A stretch of 64,000 bases of DNA, taken from positions 434,001 to 498,000 of the forward strand of contig CAWCHI010000004.1 of the NCBI GenBank assembly GCA_963795335.1, read 5' to 3'. The position numbers were made by a program, and so were the translations under genes. Origin of the DNA: Trebonia sp963795335. GTDB lineage: Bacteria; Actinomycetota; Actinomycetes; Streptosporangiales; Streptosporangiaceae. The number at the start of each line of letters is the position of its first letter. Position 1 is the first letter of the stretch. The notes beneath the pieces were generated by a model. It saw only the letters and a program-made list of their open reading frames with translations. It was not told where the DNA came from and did no database searches. Of this stretch, positions 18,604 through 27,404 are shown piece after piece.

Positions 18604-18771
18604 GTGAGCGAGCAGAGCATCGAAACACCAGACGACGACGCCGCCGAGCAAGCTCGCGAGGTCCCCGAAGAGGACACCGAGGAGCTGACCGAGGTGCCCG
18701 ACGAGGTGAACGAGGCCGACGCGGCCGAGCAGATCAGGGGCGCGGGCTATGACGACGAGGACTATCGTTAA
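18604..18771 (+). CDS. small acidic protein
   Basis: A 55-residue, strongly acidic protein (about 40 per cent Asp plus Glu) starting at GTG 18604 behind a clear GGAGGTGG ribosome site. It reads VSEQSIETPDDDAAEQ and ends DDEDYR. It resembles a disordered adaptor. It is not Pup: there is no C-terminal GGQ or GGE. An in-frame ATG at 18553 was rejected because the extra 17 residues are not acidic and lack a ribosome site. Function unknown. Divergent from ku. Confidence 0.6.
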   Translation: MSEQSIETPDDDAAEQAREVPEEDTEELTEVPDEVNEADAAEQIRGAGYDDEDYR

Positions 18772-18879
18772 CGGCGAACTCCTTTGACTCTCGTGCCCTT
18801 GGCAGGCCAGGCCTCCGGGCAGCGCCGCGACCGAGCGACAGGGTAAGAAGGATTCAGACACCGCCCCAACCCGGAGAAC

Positions 18880-19518
18880 ATGTTGACCGCCACTCCTACG
18901 ACCCGGCCGAGGGGAACCCGCCTGCCGCGGCTTGCCCGCCGCCGCCAGCTGCTCGACGCGGCGATGGAGGTGTTCGTCGCCCGCGGTTACCACGCGGCGG
19001 CGATGGACGAGATCGCGGACCGGGCCGGCGTCAGCAAGCCCGTGCTCTACCAGCACTTCCCGGGCAAGCAGGACCTCTACCTGGCGCTGCTGGACGAGAG
19101 CGTGGACAAGCTCATCGAGGCCGTTGCCGCCGCGATCCGGTCCACCAGCGACAACCGGCAGCGGGTGAGCGCGACCTTCGCCGCCTACTTCGGCTACGTG
19201 GCCGAGCACAGCGGCACCTTCAAACTCGTTTTCGAGTCGGACTTCACCAGCGAGCCCGCCGTGCGTGAGAAGCTGGCGGCGGCCGACCGCGCCTGCGCCG
19301 ACCTGATCAGCCAGGTGATCAAGGAAGACACCGGACTGGCCGACGACGAGGCCTACCTGCTGTCCATCGGGCTGCTGGGGATGGCCCAGGTCAGCGCCCG
19401 GCACTGGCTGGCCGGGACGGACGCCATCCCGCGGGAGGCGGCCGAGCAGCTCGTCGCCCGGCTGGCCTGGCGGGGCATCAGCGGCTGGCCGCGCGCCGCG
19501 GACCAGCCCGAGCACTGA
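18880..19518 (+). CDS. TetR/AcrR family transcriptional regulator
   Basis: A 212-residue repressor-type protein. The N-terminal helix-turn-helix is ARRRQLLDAAMEVFVARGYHAAAMDEIADRAGVSKPVLYQHFPGK at about residues 17-63. The C-terminal ligand domain starts at KQDLYLALLDESVDKL. The start ATG 18880 follows GGAGA. It is followed at 33 bp by a DUF3107 gene and then a DEAD-box helicase, a gene order common in actinomycetes. The regulated genes are unknown. Self-control from the 100 bp upstream is likely but no clear palindrome was found. Confidence 0.92.
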   Translation: MLTATPTTRPRGTRLPRLARRRQLLDAAMEVFVARGYHAAAMDEIADRAGVSKPVLYQHFPGKQDLYLALLDESVDKLIEAVAAAIRSTSDNRQRVSATFAAYFGYVAEHSGTFKLVFESDFTSEPAVREKLAAADRACADLISQVIKEDTGLADDEAYLLSIGLLGMAQVSARHWLAGTDAIPREAAEQLVARLAWRGISGWPRAADQPEH

Positions 19519-19551
19519 CAGCCCAACCAGGGCACGGACCGGGAGGCAACG

Positions 19552-19818
19552 GTGGAAGTCAAGATCGGGATTCAGTCGATTCCCCGCGAGCTCGTGGTGG
19601 AGACCGACGCGACCGCCGAGCAGGTCGAGCGTGACCTGACGGCGGCCCTCGGGGCCGCGGCTGCGGCTGCGGCTGCGGCCGACGGCAAGCCGGGCGCGGG
19701 CGTGTTCGTGCTCACCACCCAGAAGGGCGGCCGGGTCCTTGTCCCCGCCGACAAGATCGCCTACGTCGAGTTCAGCACCGATCAGACGCGCCGGGTCGGG
19801 TTCGGCAACATCGTCTGA
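19552..19818 (+). CDS. DUF3107 family protein
   Basis: An 88-residue cytosolic protein beginning at GTG 19552 (MEVKIGIQSIPRELVVETD). It ends in the family's conserved VLVPADKIAYVEFS and VGFGNIV. A run of alanines (about residues 34-43) from a repeated GCGGCT tract is an odd internal feature compared with other members. It sits between TetR and the helicase. No function is known for the family. Confidence 0.88.
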   Translation: MEVKIGIQSIPRELVVETDATAEQVERDLTAALGAAAAAAAAADGKPGAGVFVLTTQKGGRVLVPADKIAYVEFSTDQTRRVGFGNIV

Positions 19819-20082
19819 TCGGGATCACCGCCTGATCCGGTTCGCCTGCTTCCGCCATATCGGTGAAAGCCCTGGTAACGTGGTTGCGACTGAGCACCCT
19901 GGAATGCGATTGCACCCGGGCGCGTTGACACAATGGCGGCAACTCGTACGCGGCGTGCCTGACAAGAAGGCGCGGGCACGGGTCATGCGCGCACGGAGGA
20001 ACCCCTGACAACTCAGCTTACGCAGACCGAGGCCAGCGACGAGGCACCGGCCAGCTCCCCCACATCCGGCGGGATTGCTGGC

Positions 20083-21645
20083 GTGCCGTTCCGCGACCTC
20101 GGCGTGGACGAAGTGATCTGCGCCGCGCTCGACGAGGCCGGCATCCACACCACCTTTCCCATCCAGGCCCTGACGCTGCCGCTGGCCATCGCCGGCCAGG
20201 ACATCATCGGCCAGGCGCGCACCGGCACCGGCAAGACCCTCGCGTTCGGTGCGCCGATCCTGCACCGGCTGGCGGGCACACTCGCCGCCGCCCGCGAGAC
20301 GCCTCCGCCGAGCGCGCTCATCATCGTCCCCACCCGGGAACTGGCCATCCAGGTGGCCGAGGACCTGAAGAAGGCCGGCTCCAGGCTCGGGGCGCGGGTG
20401 CTCACCGTCTACGGCGGGCGTGCCTACGAGCCGCAGATCGAGGCGCTGACGGCGGGCGTCGACGTAGTCGTCGGCACCCCCGGCCGGCTGCTCGACCTGG
20501 CCAACCGGCGGAACCTGGACCTGAGCGAGGTCCGCGCGCTCGTCCTCGACGAGGCGGACAAGATGCTCGACCTCGGGTTCCTGCCCGACGTGGAGCGGCT
20601 GCTCCGGCTCACCCCCGATGACCGGCAGACGATGCTCTTCTCGGCCACCATGCCGGGCGAGGTGGTCACCCTGGCCCGGCGTCACATGCGGCGGCCGACC
20701 AACATCAGGGCCGAGGAGCCGGACGAGCTGGCTCCGCCGCCGCTGACCGCCCAGCACGCCTACCGGACCCACCAGATGGACAAGGTGGAAGTCCTGGCCC
20801 GGGTGCTGCAGGCCAAGGACCGCGGCCTGGCCATGGTGTTCTCCCAGACCAAGCGGGCCGCCGACCAGGTCACGACCGCGCTCACCGACCGCGGCTTCGC
20901 CGCCGCGGCCGTGCACGGCGACCTCGGCCAGTCCCAGCGGGAGCGCGCGCTGCGCGCCTTCCGCAGCGGCAAGATCGACGTCCTGGTCGCCACCGACGTC
21001 GCCGCCCGCGGCATCGACGTTGACGACGTGACCCACGTGATCAACTACGAGTGCCCCGACGACGACAAGACCTACCTGCACCGCATCGGCCGGACCGGCC
21101 GCGCGGGCCGCGCGGGCGTGGCCGTGACCTTCGTCGACTGGCGCGACATGCAGCGCTGGAAGCTGATCAACGACGCGCTCGGCATCGGCCAGCCCGAGCC
21201 GCCCGAAACCTACTCCACCTCGGAGAACCTGTTCACTGACCTGTCGATCCCGCCGGGCGTGACCGGGACGCTCCCCCGGGAGCAGCGCGGTGTCCGGGCC
21301 GGGCTGGCGGCCGAGGTCGAGGAAGACCTCGGCGAGACCGGTAAGACCCGGTCCCGGCGGTCGCCGGACGGTCGCGACACCGACCGCGGCAGTGGCAGCG
21401 GTGGCGGACGGGCGCGGAACCGGTCCCGGTCCCGCCGCGGGGACGATTCCGCGCCTGACCGGAGTGCCGAAGCTCCGCGCGCCGAGGTCACCGCGGACAG
21501 AGCCAGCACCGACGGCGACACCGAGCCCGCCCCCCGGAGCCGCAACCGCCGGCGGCGCCGCACCCGCAGCGGCCAGGAGGTCAGCGGCGCCCAGGAGGCG
21601 ACCCGCAGCGAGTCCCCGGCGCAGAGCGGACCGCAGGCACCCTGA
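20083..21645 (+). CDS. DEAD-box ATP-dependent RNA helicase
   Basis: A DEAD-box helicase with all core motifs: Q motif TTFPIQALTLPLAI (about 23-36), Walker A ARTGTGKT (45-52), PTRELAIQV, TPGRLLDLA, DEAD in VLDEADKMLDLGF, FSATMPG, VATDVAARGIDVDDV and HRIGRTGRAGR. After residue about 400 a disordered Arg/Ser/Gly-rich tail (RSRSRRGDD and RNRRRRRTRS) probably binds RNA. GTG 20083 gives a protein beginning at the conserved F-x-x-LG segment. A CTG at 20005, in frame and 4 nt after GGAGGA, would add 26 residues and has a much better ribosome site. Helicases of this type remodel rRNA or mRNA structure. Confidence 0.93.
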   Translation: MPFRDLGVDEVICAALDEAGIHTTFPIQALTLPLAIAGQDIIGQARTGTGKTLAFGAPILHRLAGTLAAARETPPPSALIIVPTRELAIQVAEDLKKAGSRLGARVLTVYGGRAYEPQIEALTAGVDVVVGTPGRLLDLANRRNLDLSEVRALVLDEADKMLDLGFLPDVERLLRLTPDDRQTMLFSATMPGEVVTLARRHMRRPTNIRAEEPDELAPPPLTAQHAYRTHQMDKVEVLARVLQAKDRGLAMVFSQTKRAADQVTTALTDRGFAAAAVHGDLGQSQRERALRAFRSGKIDVLVATDVAARGIDVDDVTHVINYECPDDDKTYLHRIGRTGRAGRAGVAVTFVDWRDMQRWKLINDALGIGQPEPPETYSTSENLFTDLSIPPGVTGTLPREQRGVRAGLAAEVEEDLGETGKTRSRRSPDGRDTDRGSGSGGGRARNRSRSRRGDDSAPDRSAEAPRAEVTADRASTDGDTEPAPRSRNRRRRRTRSGQEVSGAQEATRSESPAQSGPQAP

Positions 21646-21679
21646 CCGACGCGTCCACGCCGGAGAGGCATTTCCGTTT

Positions 21680-22549
21680 ATGTCCACGCCCACCTCGCTC
21701 GAGCTGCCCGAGGGGACCCGGCGGGACACCCTGGTGACCGCGCGGGGCGCCTTCGCGGTACTCGACGCGATGCCCGCGGCCGGACCGTGTGAGCTGGGCA
21801 CGGCGGTGCTCGTGCCCGGCTACACCGGCAGCAAGGAAGACTTCCTGGCCATCCTCGGCCCGCTGGCGGCGGCCGGCCGCCGGGTGGTGGCGGTCGACCT
21901 GCGCGGCCAGTACCAGACCCCCGGTCCGGACGACCCCGACGCCTACGACCCGCGGGAGCTCGGGGCCGACGTCGCCGCGGTGCTGTCCGAGCTGCGGGCG
22001 AGCCACCTGCTCGGGCACTCCTTCGGCGGCCTGGTGGCCCGTGAGACCGTCCTCGGCGGCTGGACCCCGGCCTCGCTCACGCTGATGAGCTCCGGGCCCG
22101 CCGCGCTGAACGGCCCCCGGGGCGAGGAACTGCACTTCATGCTGGGTTACGTGGACGGCACGCCGCCGGCTGAGCTCGGCCCCAAGGTGGCCGAGGTCTG
22201 GCACGCGGTGCTCAAGCCGCAGCAGGTGGCGGCGGGCGTGCCGGACGGCATCCTCGACTTCCTCGAGCGGCGCATGCTCGCGAACAACCCCACGGGCCTG
22301 GTCACGATGGCCGCCCACCTGCTCAAAGCCGAGGACAAGACCGCCGCACTGGCGGCCCGCCGCATCCGCGCGTTCGTGCTGTACGGCGAGGACGACAACG
22401 CGTGGCCGACCGCGCAGCAACGGGACATGGCGGTCCGGCTCGGCGCCGAGCGCACCTGCATCCCCGGCGCCGCCCACAACCCCAACGTCGAAGCCCCGGC
22501 CAGCACCGCCCACGCGCTGACGACGTTCTGGAACGCGGCCGAGCGCTAA
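21680..22549 (+). CDS. alpha/beta hydrolase
   Basis: A 289-residue alpha/beta hydrolase. ATG 21680 follows GGAGAGG at 21662. Motifs: AVLVPGYTGSKEDF (oxyanion region), VVAVDLRGQYQTPG, the nucleophile Ser in LLGHSFGGLVARE (about residues 110-122), acid in FVLYGEDDNAW and His in IPGAAHNPNVE. It lies 34 bp after the helicase and is probably co-transcribed with it. An upstream in-frame extension to 21290 is a shadow of the helicase tail. Substrate unknown; peroxidase- or esterase-like members are common in this family. Confidence 0.9.
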   Translation: MSTPTSLELPEGTRRDTLVTARGAFAVLDAMPAAGPCELGTAVLVPGYTGSKEDFLAILGPLAAAGRRVVAVDLRGQYQTPGPDDPDAYDPRELGADVAAVLSELRASHLLGHSFGGLVARETVLGGWTPASLTLMSSGPAALNGPRGEELHFMLGYVDGTPPAELGPKVAEVWHAVLKPQQVAAGVPDGILDFLERRMLANNPTGLVTMAAHLLKAEDKTAALAARRIRAFVLYGEDDNAWPTAQQRDMAVRLGAERTCIPGAAHNPNVEAPASTAHALTTFWNAAER

Positions 22550-22697
22550 CCGGCTGGACCGCGGGTCCGGAGGTCGGGGGATCCTCGCCCGCGTCGCGGC
22601 GCAAGCGTCAACGCAGGGCGGACCACAGGCATCTGACGCCGGTAGCGCTACCAGCACGCCCAGCCGCCGCCGATGCCGCAGACGGTGCCGCGAACGG

Positions 22698-22727
22698 TTG
22701 ACGGCAAGAAGTCAACATCTGTAGAAT
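22698..22727 (+). promoter_or_regulatory. sigma-70-type promoter of the ABC exporter operon
   Basis: TTGACG at 22698-22703 and TAGAAT at 22722-22727 with an 18-bp spacer, 43 bp before the first start codon. This is unusually close to the consensus for a high-GC actinobacterium. The -35 lies in a small inverted repeat TTGAC-N8-GTCAA (22698-22715). The region is locally AT-rich. Confidence 0.62.
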
Positions 22728-22738
22728 TTCACCCACGG

Positions 22739-22756
22739 ATTCAATGGTTGTTGAAT
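22739..22756 (+). promoter_or_regulatory. palindromic operator candidate for the operon's TetR protein
   Basis: ATTCAA-TGGTTG-TTGAAT: two perfect 6-bp arms with a 6-bp spacer, just after the predicted transcription start and abutting the AGGAGG ribosome site at 22758-22763. The operon ends with a TetR gene, and TetR proteins usually bind 15-20-bp palindromes overlapping their own operon's promoter. Inference: self-repression. Confidence 0.55.
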
Positions 22757-22769
22757 TAGGAGGCCGGTC

Positions 22770-23843
22770 ATGTGGGCGATGGTCTCCAAGGAGTTCCGCG
22801 AGCTCCGGCGGGACCGGCGGACGGTGGCGATGATGATCGCGTTGCCCATCGTCTTGCTGGTCGTGTTCGGCTACGCCGCTAACTTCAAGGTCAGTGACAT
22901 CCCCGCCGTCGTGGTCGGCCCGGGTGCCAGCCAGGCGGCGTCCATGCTCCCGGAGCCGGCGTTCCGCGTCACCGAGGTCGATCCTGCCGCGGGCGAGCCG
23001 GCCGCCCGGGCGCGGCTGCGTGACGGCACCGCGGTCGTGGCGGTGGTGACCGGGAGCGGCGCCCCGCTCATCTTGATGGACGGGTCGCAGCTGTTCTCGG
23101 TCCAGACGGCGGAGGCCGCCCTGGGCAAGATGGCGCAGACGAGCGCGGGCGCCTCGCCCCGGGTCGAGATCCTCTACAACCCGAACCTGAGCACCTCGTG
23201 GGTGATGGTTCCCGGCCTGGCCGGGCTGATCCTGGTGTTCATCGGCACGCTGATCACCAGCCTCGGCGTTGTCCGGGAGCGGCAGGCCGGCACGCTGGAG
23301 CAGCTTGCCGTGATGCCGTTCCGCGCGTGGGATGTCATCGCGGGCAAGATCGCGCCGTACCTGATCGTGGCCGCGGTGGACCTTGTGGTCATCGTGGTCA
23401 TCGGCATGGCCGTCTTCCACGTGCCGTTCACCGGTAATGTCGGCCCGTTCGTCCTCGGCGCGGCGCTGTTCCTGCTGGTGACCCTGGGCATGGGGGTGCT
23501 GGTCTCCACGGTCTCGCAGAATCAGGGGCAGGCCATCCAGCTGGCGTTCATGCTCGTTCTCCCGCAGGTGCTGCTGTCCGGGCTGATCTTCCCGGTCTCG
23601 TCCATGGCCGCCGGCGTGCGGTGGATCTCCTATCTGCTCCCGCTGACGTACTTCATCGAGATCAGCAGGGGCGTGATGCTGAAGGCGATGCCGATATCCG
23701 ACCTGTGGGAGCCGATCGGGCTGCTGGCCGTGCTCGCGGTGGCCGTCCTCGGCCTGGCGGTCTTCAGGTTCCGCCGGGATCTCGCCCCGGGCCGCCGGAA
23801 GGACCGTGCCGCGGAGCCCGCGCAAGAGCCGGTGGCGTCATGA
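22770..23843 (+). CDS. ABC-2 type transporter permease
   Basis: A 357-residue membrane component of an ABC exporter of the ABC2_membrane_3 / YhhJ type. There is one helix at residues 20-36 (MMIALPIVLLVVFGYAA), then a 140-residue extracytoplasmic loop with NPNLSTSWVMVPG. Five helices follow: FIGTLITSLGV region, IVAAVDLVVIVVIGMAVF, FVLGAALFLLVTLGMGVLV, IQLAFMLVLPQVLLSGLIF, and LLAVLAVAVLGLAVF. The conserved cytoplasmic VVRERQAGTLEQLAVMPFRAW lies between helices 2 and 3. It is the first gene of a four-gene operon and overlaps the next start as ATGA. The likely role is export of a drug or toxic compound. Confidence 0.92.
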   Translation: MWAMVSKEFRELRRDRRTVAMMIALPIVLLVVFGYAANFKVSDIPAVVVGPGASQAASMLPEPAFRVTEVDPAAGEPAARARLRDGTAVVAVVTGSGAPLILMDGSQLFSVQTAEAALGKMAQTSAGASPRVEILYNPNLSTSWVMVPGLAGLILVFIGTLITSLGVVRERQAGTLEQLAVMPFRAWDVIAGKIAPYLIVAAVDLVVIVVIGMAVFHVPFTGNVGPFVLGAALFLLVTLGMGVLVSTVSQNQGQAIQLAFMLVLPQVLLSGLIFPVSSMAAGVRWISYLLPLTYFIEISRGVMLKAMPISDLWEPIGLLAVLAVAVLGLAVFRFRRDLAPGRRKDRAAEPAQEPVAS

Positions 23844-24676
23844 AATGGGGACTGCGGGACGTGGACGCCGCCCGCGGGCGCGATCTTGTCCTCACCGGGG
23901 TCACCGTGCCCATTGACCCATCGCGCGTCACCGTCGTGGTGGGCGGGGACGGCGCGGGCAAGTCGACCTGCTTCGAAGTGCTTGTCGGGCTCGTCGCGGC
24001 CCGCTCTGGCACCGTGCTCCGCCCGCCGAAGGAGCGCATCGGCTACGTGCCGGCCACCGCGGGGCTCTACGTGGACCTGAGCGTGGCGGAGAACCTCGAC
24101 TTCTCGGCCCGCGCCTACGGGCTTTCCGGCCGCGAGTACAAGGAAAAGGCGGGCAAGCTGCTTGAGCAGACCGGGCTCGGCCGCGTGCGCCGCCGGCTGG
24201 GCGGCCACCTCTCCGGCGGGATGCAGCGCAAGCTGGCCGTCGGGATGGCTCTGCTGCACGCGCCCGATCTCCTGGTCCTTGACGAGCCCACGACCGGAGT
24301 CGACCCGGTCAGCCGGGCCGAGTTGTGGCGGCTCATCTCCGCTGCCGCCGCGGCGGGGACAGCCGTCGCAGTCAGCACGACCTACGTGAACGAGGCCGCC
24401 CGCGCGGCCCAGGTCGTGCTGCTTGAGGCCGGGAAGGTGGCCGCCAGCGGCTCCCCGGCGCAGATCCTGGACGACGTCCCCGGCGCAGTTGGCGTCATGG
24501 ACGGCGCCGAGCGGCCCACCGCGCTGTCATGGCGGCGCGGCGTCACCTGGCGGGTATGGGACCCGGCGGGCGCGCTCCCGCAGGGCGCGCGGCCGGTCGC
24601 GCCTGACTTCGAGGACGCCGTGGTCGCCGCCACGCTCGCCAGCGAGCAGCGCGAGCAGCGCAAGCAGGAAAGCTAA
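23840..24676 (+). CDS. ABC transporter ATP-binding protein (first)
   Basis: A 278-residue nucleotide-binding subunit with complete motifs: Walker A GGDGAGKST (about 33-41), Q-loop area RIGYVPATAGLY, signature HLSGGMQRKLAVGMAL, Walker B LLVLDEPTTGVDP, and a switch-region threonine (STTYVNEA) where His is usual. The degenerate switch is notable, while the signature is normal. It overlaps the permease stop by 4 bp. The last 60 residues resemble the C-terminal part of exporter ATPases and end acidic/Arg-rich. Confidence 0.92.
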   Translation: MKWGLRDVDAARGRDLVLTGVTVPIDPSRVTVVVGGDGAGKSTCFEVLVGLVAARSGTVLRPPKERIGYVPATAGLYVDLSVAENLDFSARAYGLSGREYKEKAGKLLEQTGLGRVRRRLGGHLSGGMQRKLAVGMALLHAPDLLVLDEPTTGVDPVSRAELWRLISAAAAAGTAVAVSTTYVNEAARAAQVVLLEAGKVAASGSPAQILDDVPGAVGVMDGAERPTALSWRRGVTWRVWDPAGALPQGARPVAPDFEDAVVAATLASEQREQRKQES

Positions 24677-24680
24677 CGCG

Positions 24681-25544
24681 ATGGAATTCCTGGCCGAAAC
24701 CCGGACGGCAACGCGGCGCTTCGGCCAGTTCACGGCGGTGTCCGGAGTCGACCTCACCGTCAGCCCCGGCGAGGTCCTCGGCCTGCTCGGCGCGAACGGC
24801 GCCGGCAAGACCACGCTCATCCGGCTGCTGCTCGGCCTGCTGCTCCCCAGTGACGGGGTTGTGCGGCTGTTCGGGGAGGCGCCGTCGACCGCGACCCGCC
24901 GCCGGGTCGGGTACGTTCCCCAGACCCTTGGCCTGTACGCCGGCCTCACGGTGGCGGAGAACTGGGATTTCACGGCGGCGGCGTTCGGCCACCGCGGGAC
25001 CCCGTTGCCCGGGGGCATCTCGGCCTGGAAGAAGGAGCTGGTCGGCCGCCTCCCGCTCGGCGCGCAGCGCCAGGTCGCGTTCGCGGTCGCTCTCTCCCAC
25101 CGGCCGGAGCTCCTGGTCCTCGACGAGCCCACCTCGGGCGTCGGCCCCCTCGGCAGCGCGCGGCTGTGGGAGGGAATCCGGCAAGCCGCCACCGCGGGGG
25201 CTGGAGCGCTGGTGACAACCCACAACATGGAGGAAGCCGAGCAGTGCGACCGGCTGGTGATCATGGCGGGCGGGACGGTGGTCGCGGTGGGCACCTCGGA
25301 CGACATCACGGCCGGCCGGACAGTCGCCGAGGTCCGTACCGCGCAGTGGAGCCGCGCGTTCGCCCTGCTTGATGACAGCGGGGTCTCCGTGCAGCTGAAC
25401 GGTACGATGCTGCGGGTGGGCGGGCAGCCCGAGGCAGTCTCCGGACTGCTGTCCCGCGCGGGCATCAGCGCGATCGTCGAACCCGTCCCGGCGAACCTCG
25501 AGGAGGCATTCGTGGCGATCGTCGCACCGCGGGCAGCGGCATGA
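24681..25544 (+). CDS. ABC transporter ATP-binding protein (second, degenerate signature)
   Basis: A 287-residue ATPase: MEFLAETRTATRRFGQFTAV, Walker A GANGAGKTT, RVGYVPQTLGLYAGLTVAENW, Walker B LLVLDEPTSGVGP and the switch His in VTTHNMEEAEQCD. The signature is LPLGAQRQ instead of LSGGQ, and the D-loop Asp after Walker B is Gly (VGP in place of VDP). So each ATPase of the pair has a weak half: the first has a poor switch, the second a poor signature. This suggests an asymmetric heterodimer with one working ATP site. Starts 4 bp after the previous stop and overlaps the TetR start by 4 bp. Confidence 0.92.
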   Translation: MEFLAETRTATRRFGQFTAVSGVDLTVSPGEVLGLLGANGAGKTTLIRLLLGLLLPSDGVVRLFGEAPSTATRRRVGYVPQTLGLYAGLTVAENWDFTAAAFGHRGTPLPGGISAWKKELVGRLPLGAQRQVAFAVALSHRPELLVLDEPTSGVGPLGSARLWEGIRQAATAGAGALVTTHNMEEAEQCDRLVIMAGGTVVAVGTSDDITAGRTVAEVRTAQWSRAFALLDDSGVSVQLNGTMLRVGGQPEAVSGLLSRAGISAIVEPVPANLEEAFVAIVAPRAAA

Positions 25545-26116
25545 ACCGCACCGGGCGGCGGCCCGGAACCCCTGACACCCGCGACGCGATCCTGGCCGCC
25601 GCCCGCCGGGGGTTCGCCACCCGGGGATACGACGCCACCTCAGTGCGCGTCATCGCGGCCGCGGCCGACGTGGACCCGGCCCTGGTGATCCACTACTTCG
25701 GCACGAAGGAGGCGCTCTTCACCGCCGCCGTCGGCCTGCCGCCTGGCTTTCCCGTGCTCATCGCAAGCCTCGGGACGGTACCACTGCAGGACTTCGGGCA
25801 GGCCCTTGCCCGCACCTACCTCGGCGTCGTCGACAGTGACGGCAGCCGCAATGCCATCCTGGCCCTCGTCCGCTCGGCGGTATCCCACGACAAGGCCGCC
25901 GCCATGCTCCGGGAGTTCCTGACCGCGCAACTGCTGCCCGTCATCGCGCGGCTCACCAGTCAGCCCGACGCGCAGCTACGGGCATCCCTGATAGCCGCGC
26001 AGCTCATCGGCATCGCCATGCTCCGCCACGTCCTGCGGGTCGAGCCACTCGCCAAGGCGACGCCGGACGAGATCACCAGCCTGGTCGCCCCCGTCATCCA
26101 GCAGTACCTGCGCTAA
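25541..26116 (+). CDS. TetR family regulator of the ABC exporter operon
   Basis: A 191-residue repressor: helix-turn-helix TRDAILAAARRGFATRGYDATSVRVIAAAADVDPALVIHYFGTKEALF at about residues 14-60, then a helical ligand domain. It is the last gene of the operon (ATGA overlap), so it is probably an autoregulator that senses the exporter's substrate. The palindrome at 22739-22756 is the natural candidate target. Confidence 0.92.
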   Translation: MNRTGRRPGTPDTRDAILAAARRGFATRGYDATSVRVIAAAADVDPALVIHYFGTKEALFTAAVGLPPGFPVLIASLGTVPLQDFGQALARTYLGVVDSDGSRNAILALVRSAVSHDKAAAMLREFLTAQLLPVIARLTSQPDAQLRASLIAAQLIGIAMLRHVLRVEPLAKATPDEITSLVAPVIQQYLR

Positions 26117-26286
26117 CCAGCCCTAGGCGAAGTCGCCGCCGTCGCTGTGACCAGCTGAGTTGCGCGGGGCAAGCCGTAGGTGCGCCCGGGGGGGCAATTC
26201 GCTGGACGCGATGAAAACGACGGTGGCAGGGCGTCAAGATTGCATCTCGCGTCATCTCTCACGGGACTGGACTGAGGAGCAAGATC

Positions 26287-27404
26287 ATGAGCGGTGTACG
26301 GGTACTGGCGGGCACGCGCAAGGGCGCTTTCGTCCTGACGTCGGACGGCACCCGCAAGCAGTGGGACGTCAGCGGCCCGTATTTCGGCGGGTGGGAGATC
26401 TATCACGTCAAGGGCTCCCCGGCCGACCCCAGCCGGCTGTACGCGTCCCAGTCCAGCGGCTGGTCCGGGCAGGTCATCCAGCGATCCGACGACGGTGGCG
26501 CGAACTGGGCACCGGTGGGTAACCAGTTCGCCTACCAGGGCACCCCCGGCACCCACCAGTGGTACGACGGGACACCGCACCCGTGGGAGTTCGAACGCGT
26601 CTGGCACCTCGAGCCGTCGCTGGACGACCCGGACACGGTGTACGCCGGGGTCGAAGACGCCGGGCTGTTCCGCTCCGGCGACGGCGGCCACAACTGGCAG
26701 GAGCTGCCCCGGCTCCGCGGGCATGAGTCCGGCCCGGCCTGGCAGCCCGGGCGCGGGCGGGATGTGCCTGCACACGATCCTGCTCGACGCCGTGCACAAG
26801 GAGCGGATCTTCGCCGCGATCTCAGCGGCCGGGGCGTTCCGCTCCGATGACGCGGGCCAGACCTGGCGCCCCATCAACCAGGGCCTGAAGTCCGAAGGGA
26901 TCCCCGACCCGGACGCCGAAGTCGGGCACTGCGTGCACCGCCTGGCCATGCACCCCTCGCGTCCCGACGTGCTGTTCATGCAGAAGCACTGGGACGTGAT
27001 GCGCAGCGACAACGGCGGCGAGTCCTGGCGCGAGATCTCCGGGAACCTGCCCTCCGACTTCGGCTTCCCCATCGACGTGCACGCGCACGAACCGGACACG
27101 GTCTACGTGGTCCCGATCACCAGCGACGCCGAGCACTTCCCGCCCGGACGGCAAGCTCCGCGTCTACCGCAGCCGGACCGGCGGCGACGACTGGGAACCA
27201 CTGACCAAGGGCCTGCCGCAAAACAACTGCTACGTCAACGTACTGCGGGACGCGATGGCCGTGGACACCCTCGATCCCTGCGGGGTGTACTTCGGCACCA
27301 CCGGCGGCCAGGTCTACGTCTCGGCCGACTCCGGCGACAGCTGGGAGCCAATCGTCCGCGACCTCCCGGCCGTGCTGTCGGTCGAGGTCCAGACGCTGCC
27401 ATGA
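26287..27404 (+). pseudogene. BNR/sortilin-like beta-propeller protein, two frame shifts
   Basis: A WD40/YVTN/BNR-like repeat protein of about 371 residues, read as MSGVRVLAGTRKGAFVLTSD with four Asp-box motifs (SDDGGANW, SGDGGHNW, SDDAGQTW, SDNGGESW) and later SADSGDSWEP. Two single-base insertions, at 26749-26751 in GGG and near 27146 in GG, put the three parts in different frames. Removing them gives 1116 nt, 372 codons, with a stop that overlaps the next start. No signal peptide, so probably cytosolic. The family is often labelled exo-alpha-sialidase but no sialidase active site is evident. Ribosome site AGGAGC before ATG 26287. Confidence 0.82.

Noticed and set aside
18604..18771. Prokaryotic ubiquitin-like protein (Pup)
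   Set aside because: The size and acidity fit, but the C-terminus is DDEDYR rather than GGQ/GGE, and there are no proteasome genes nearby.
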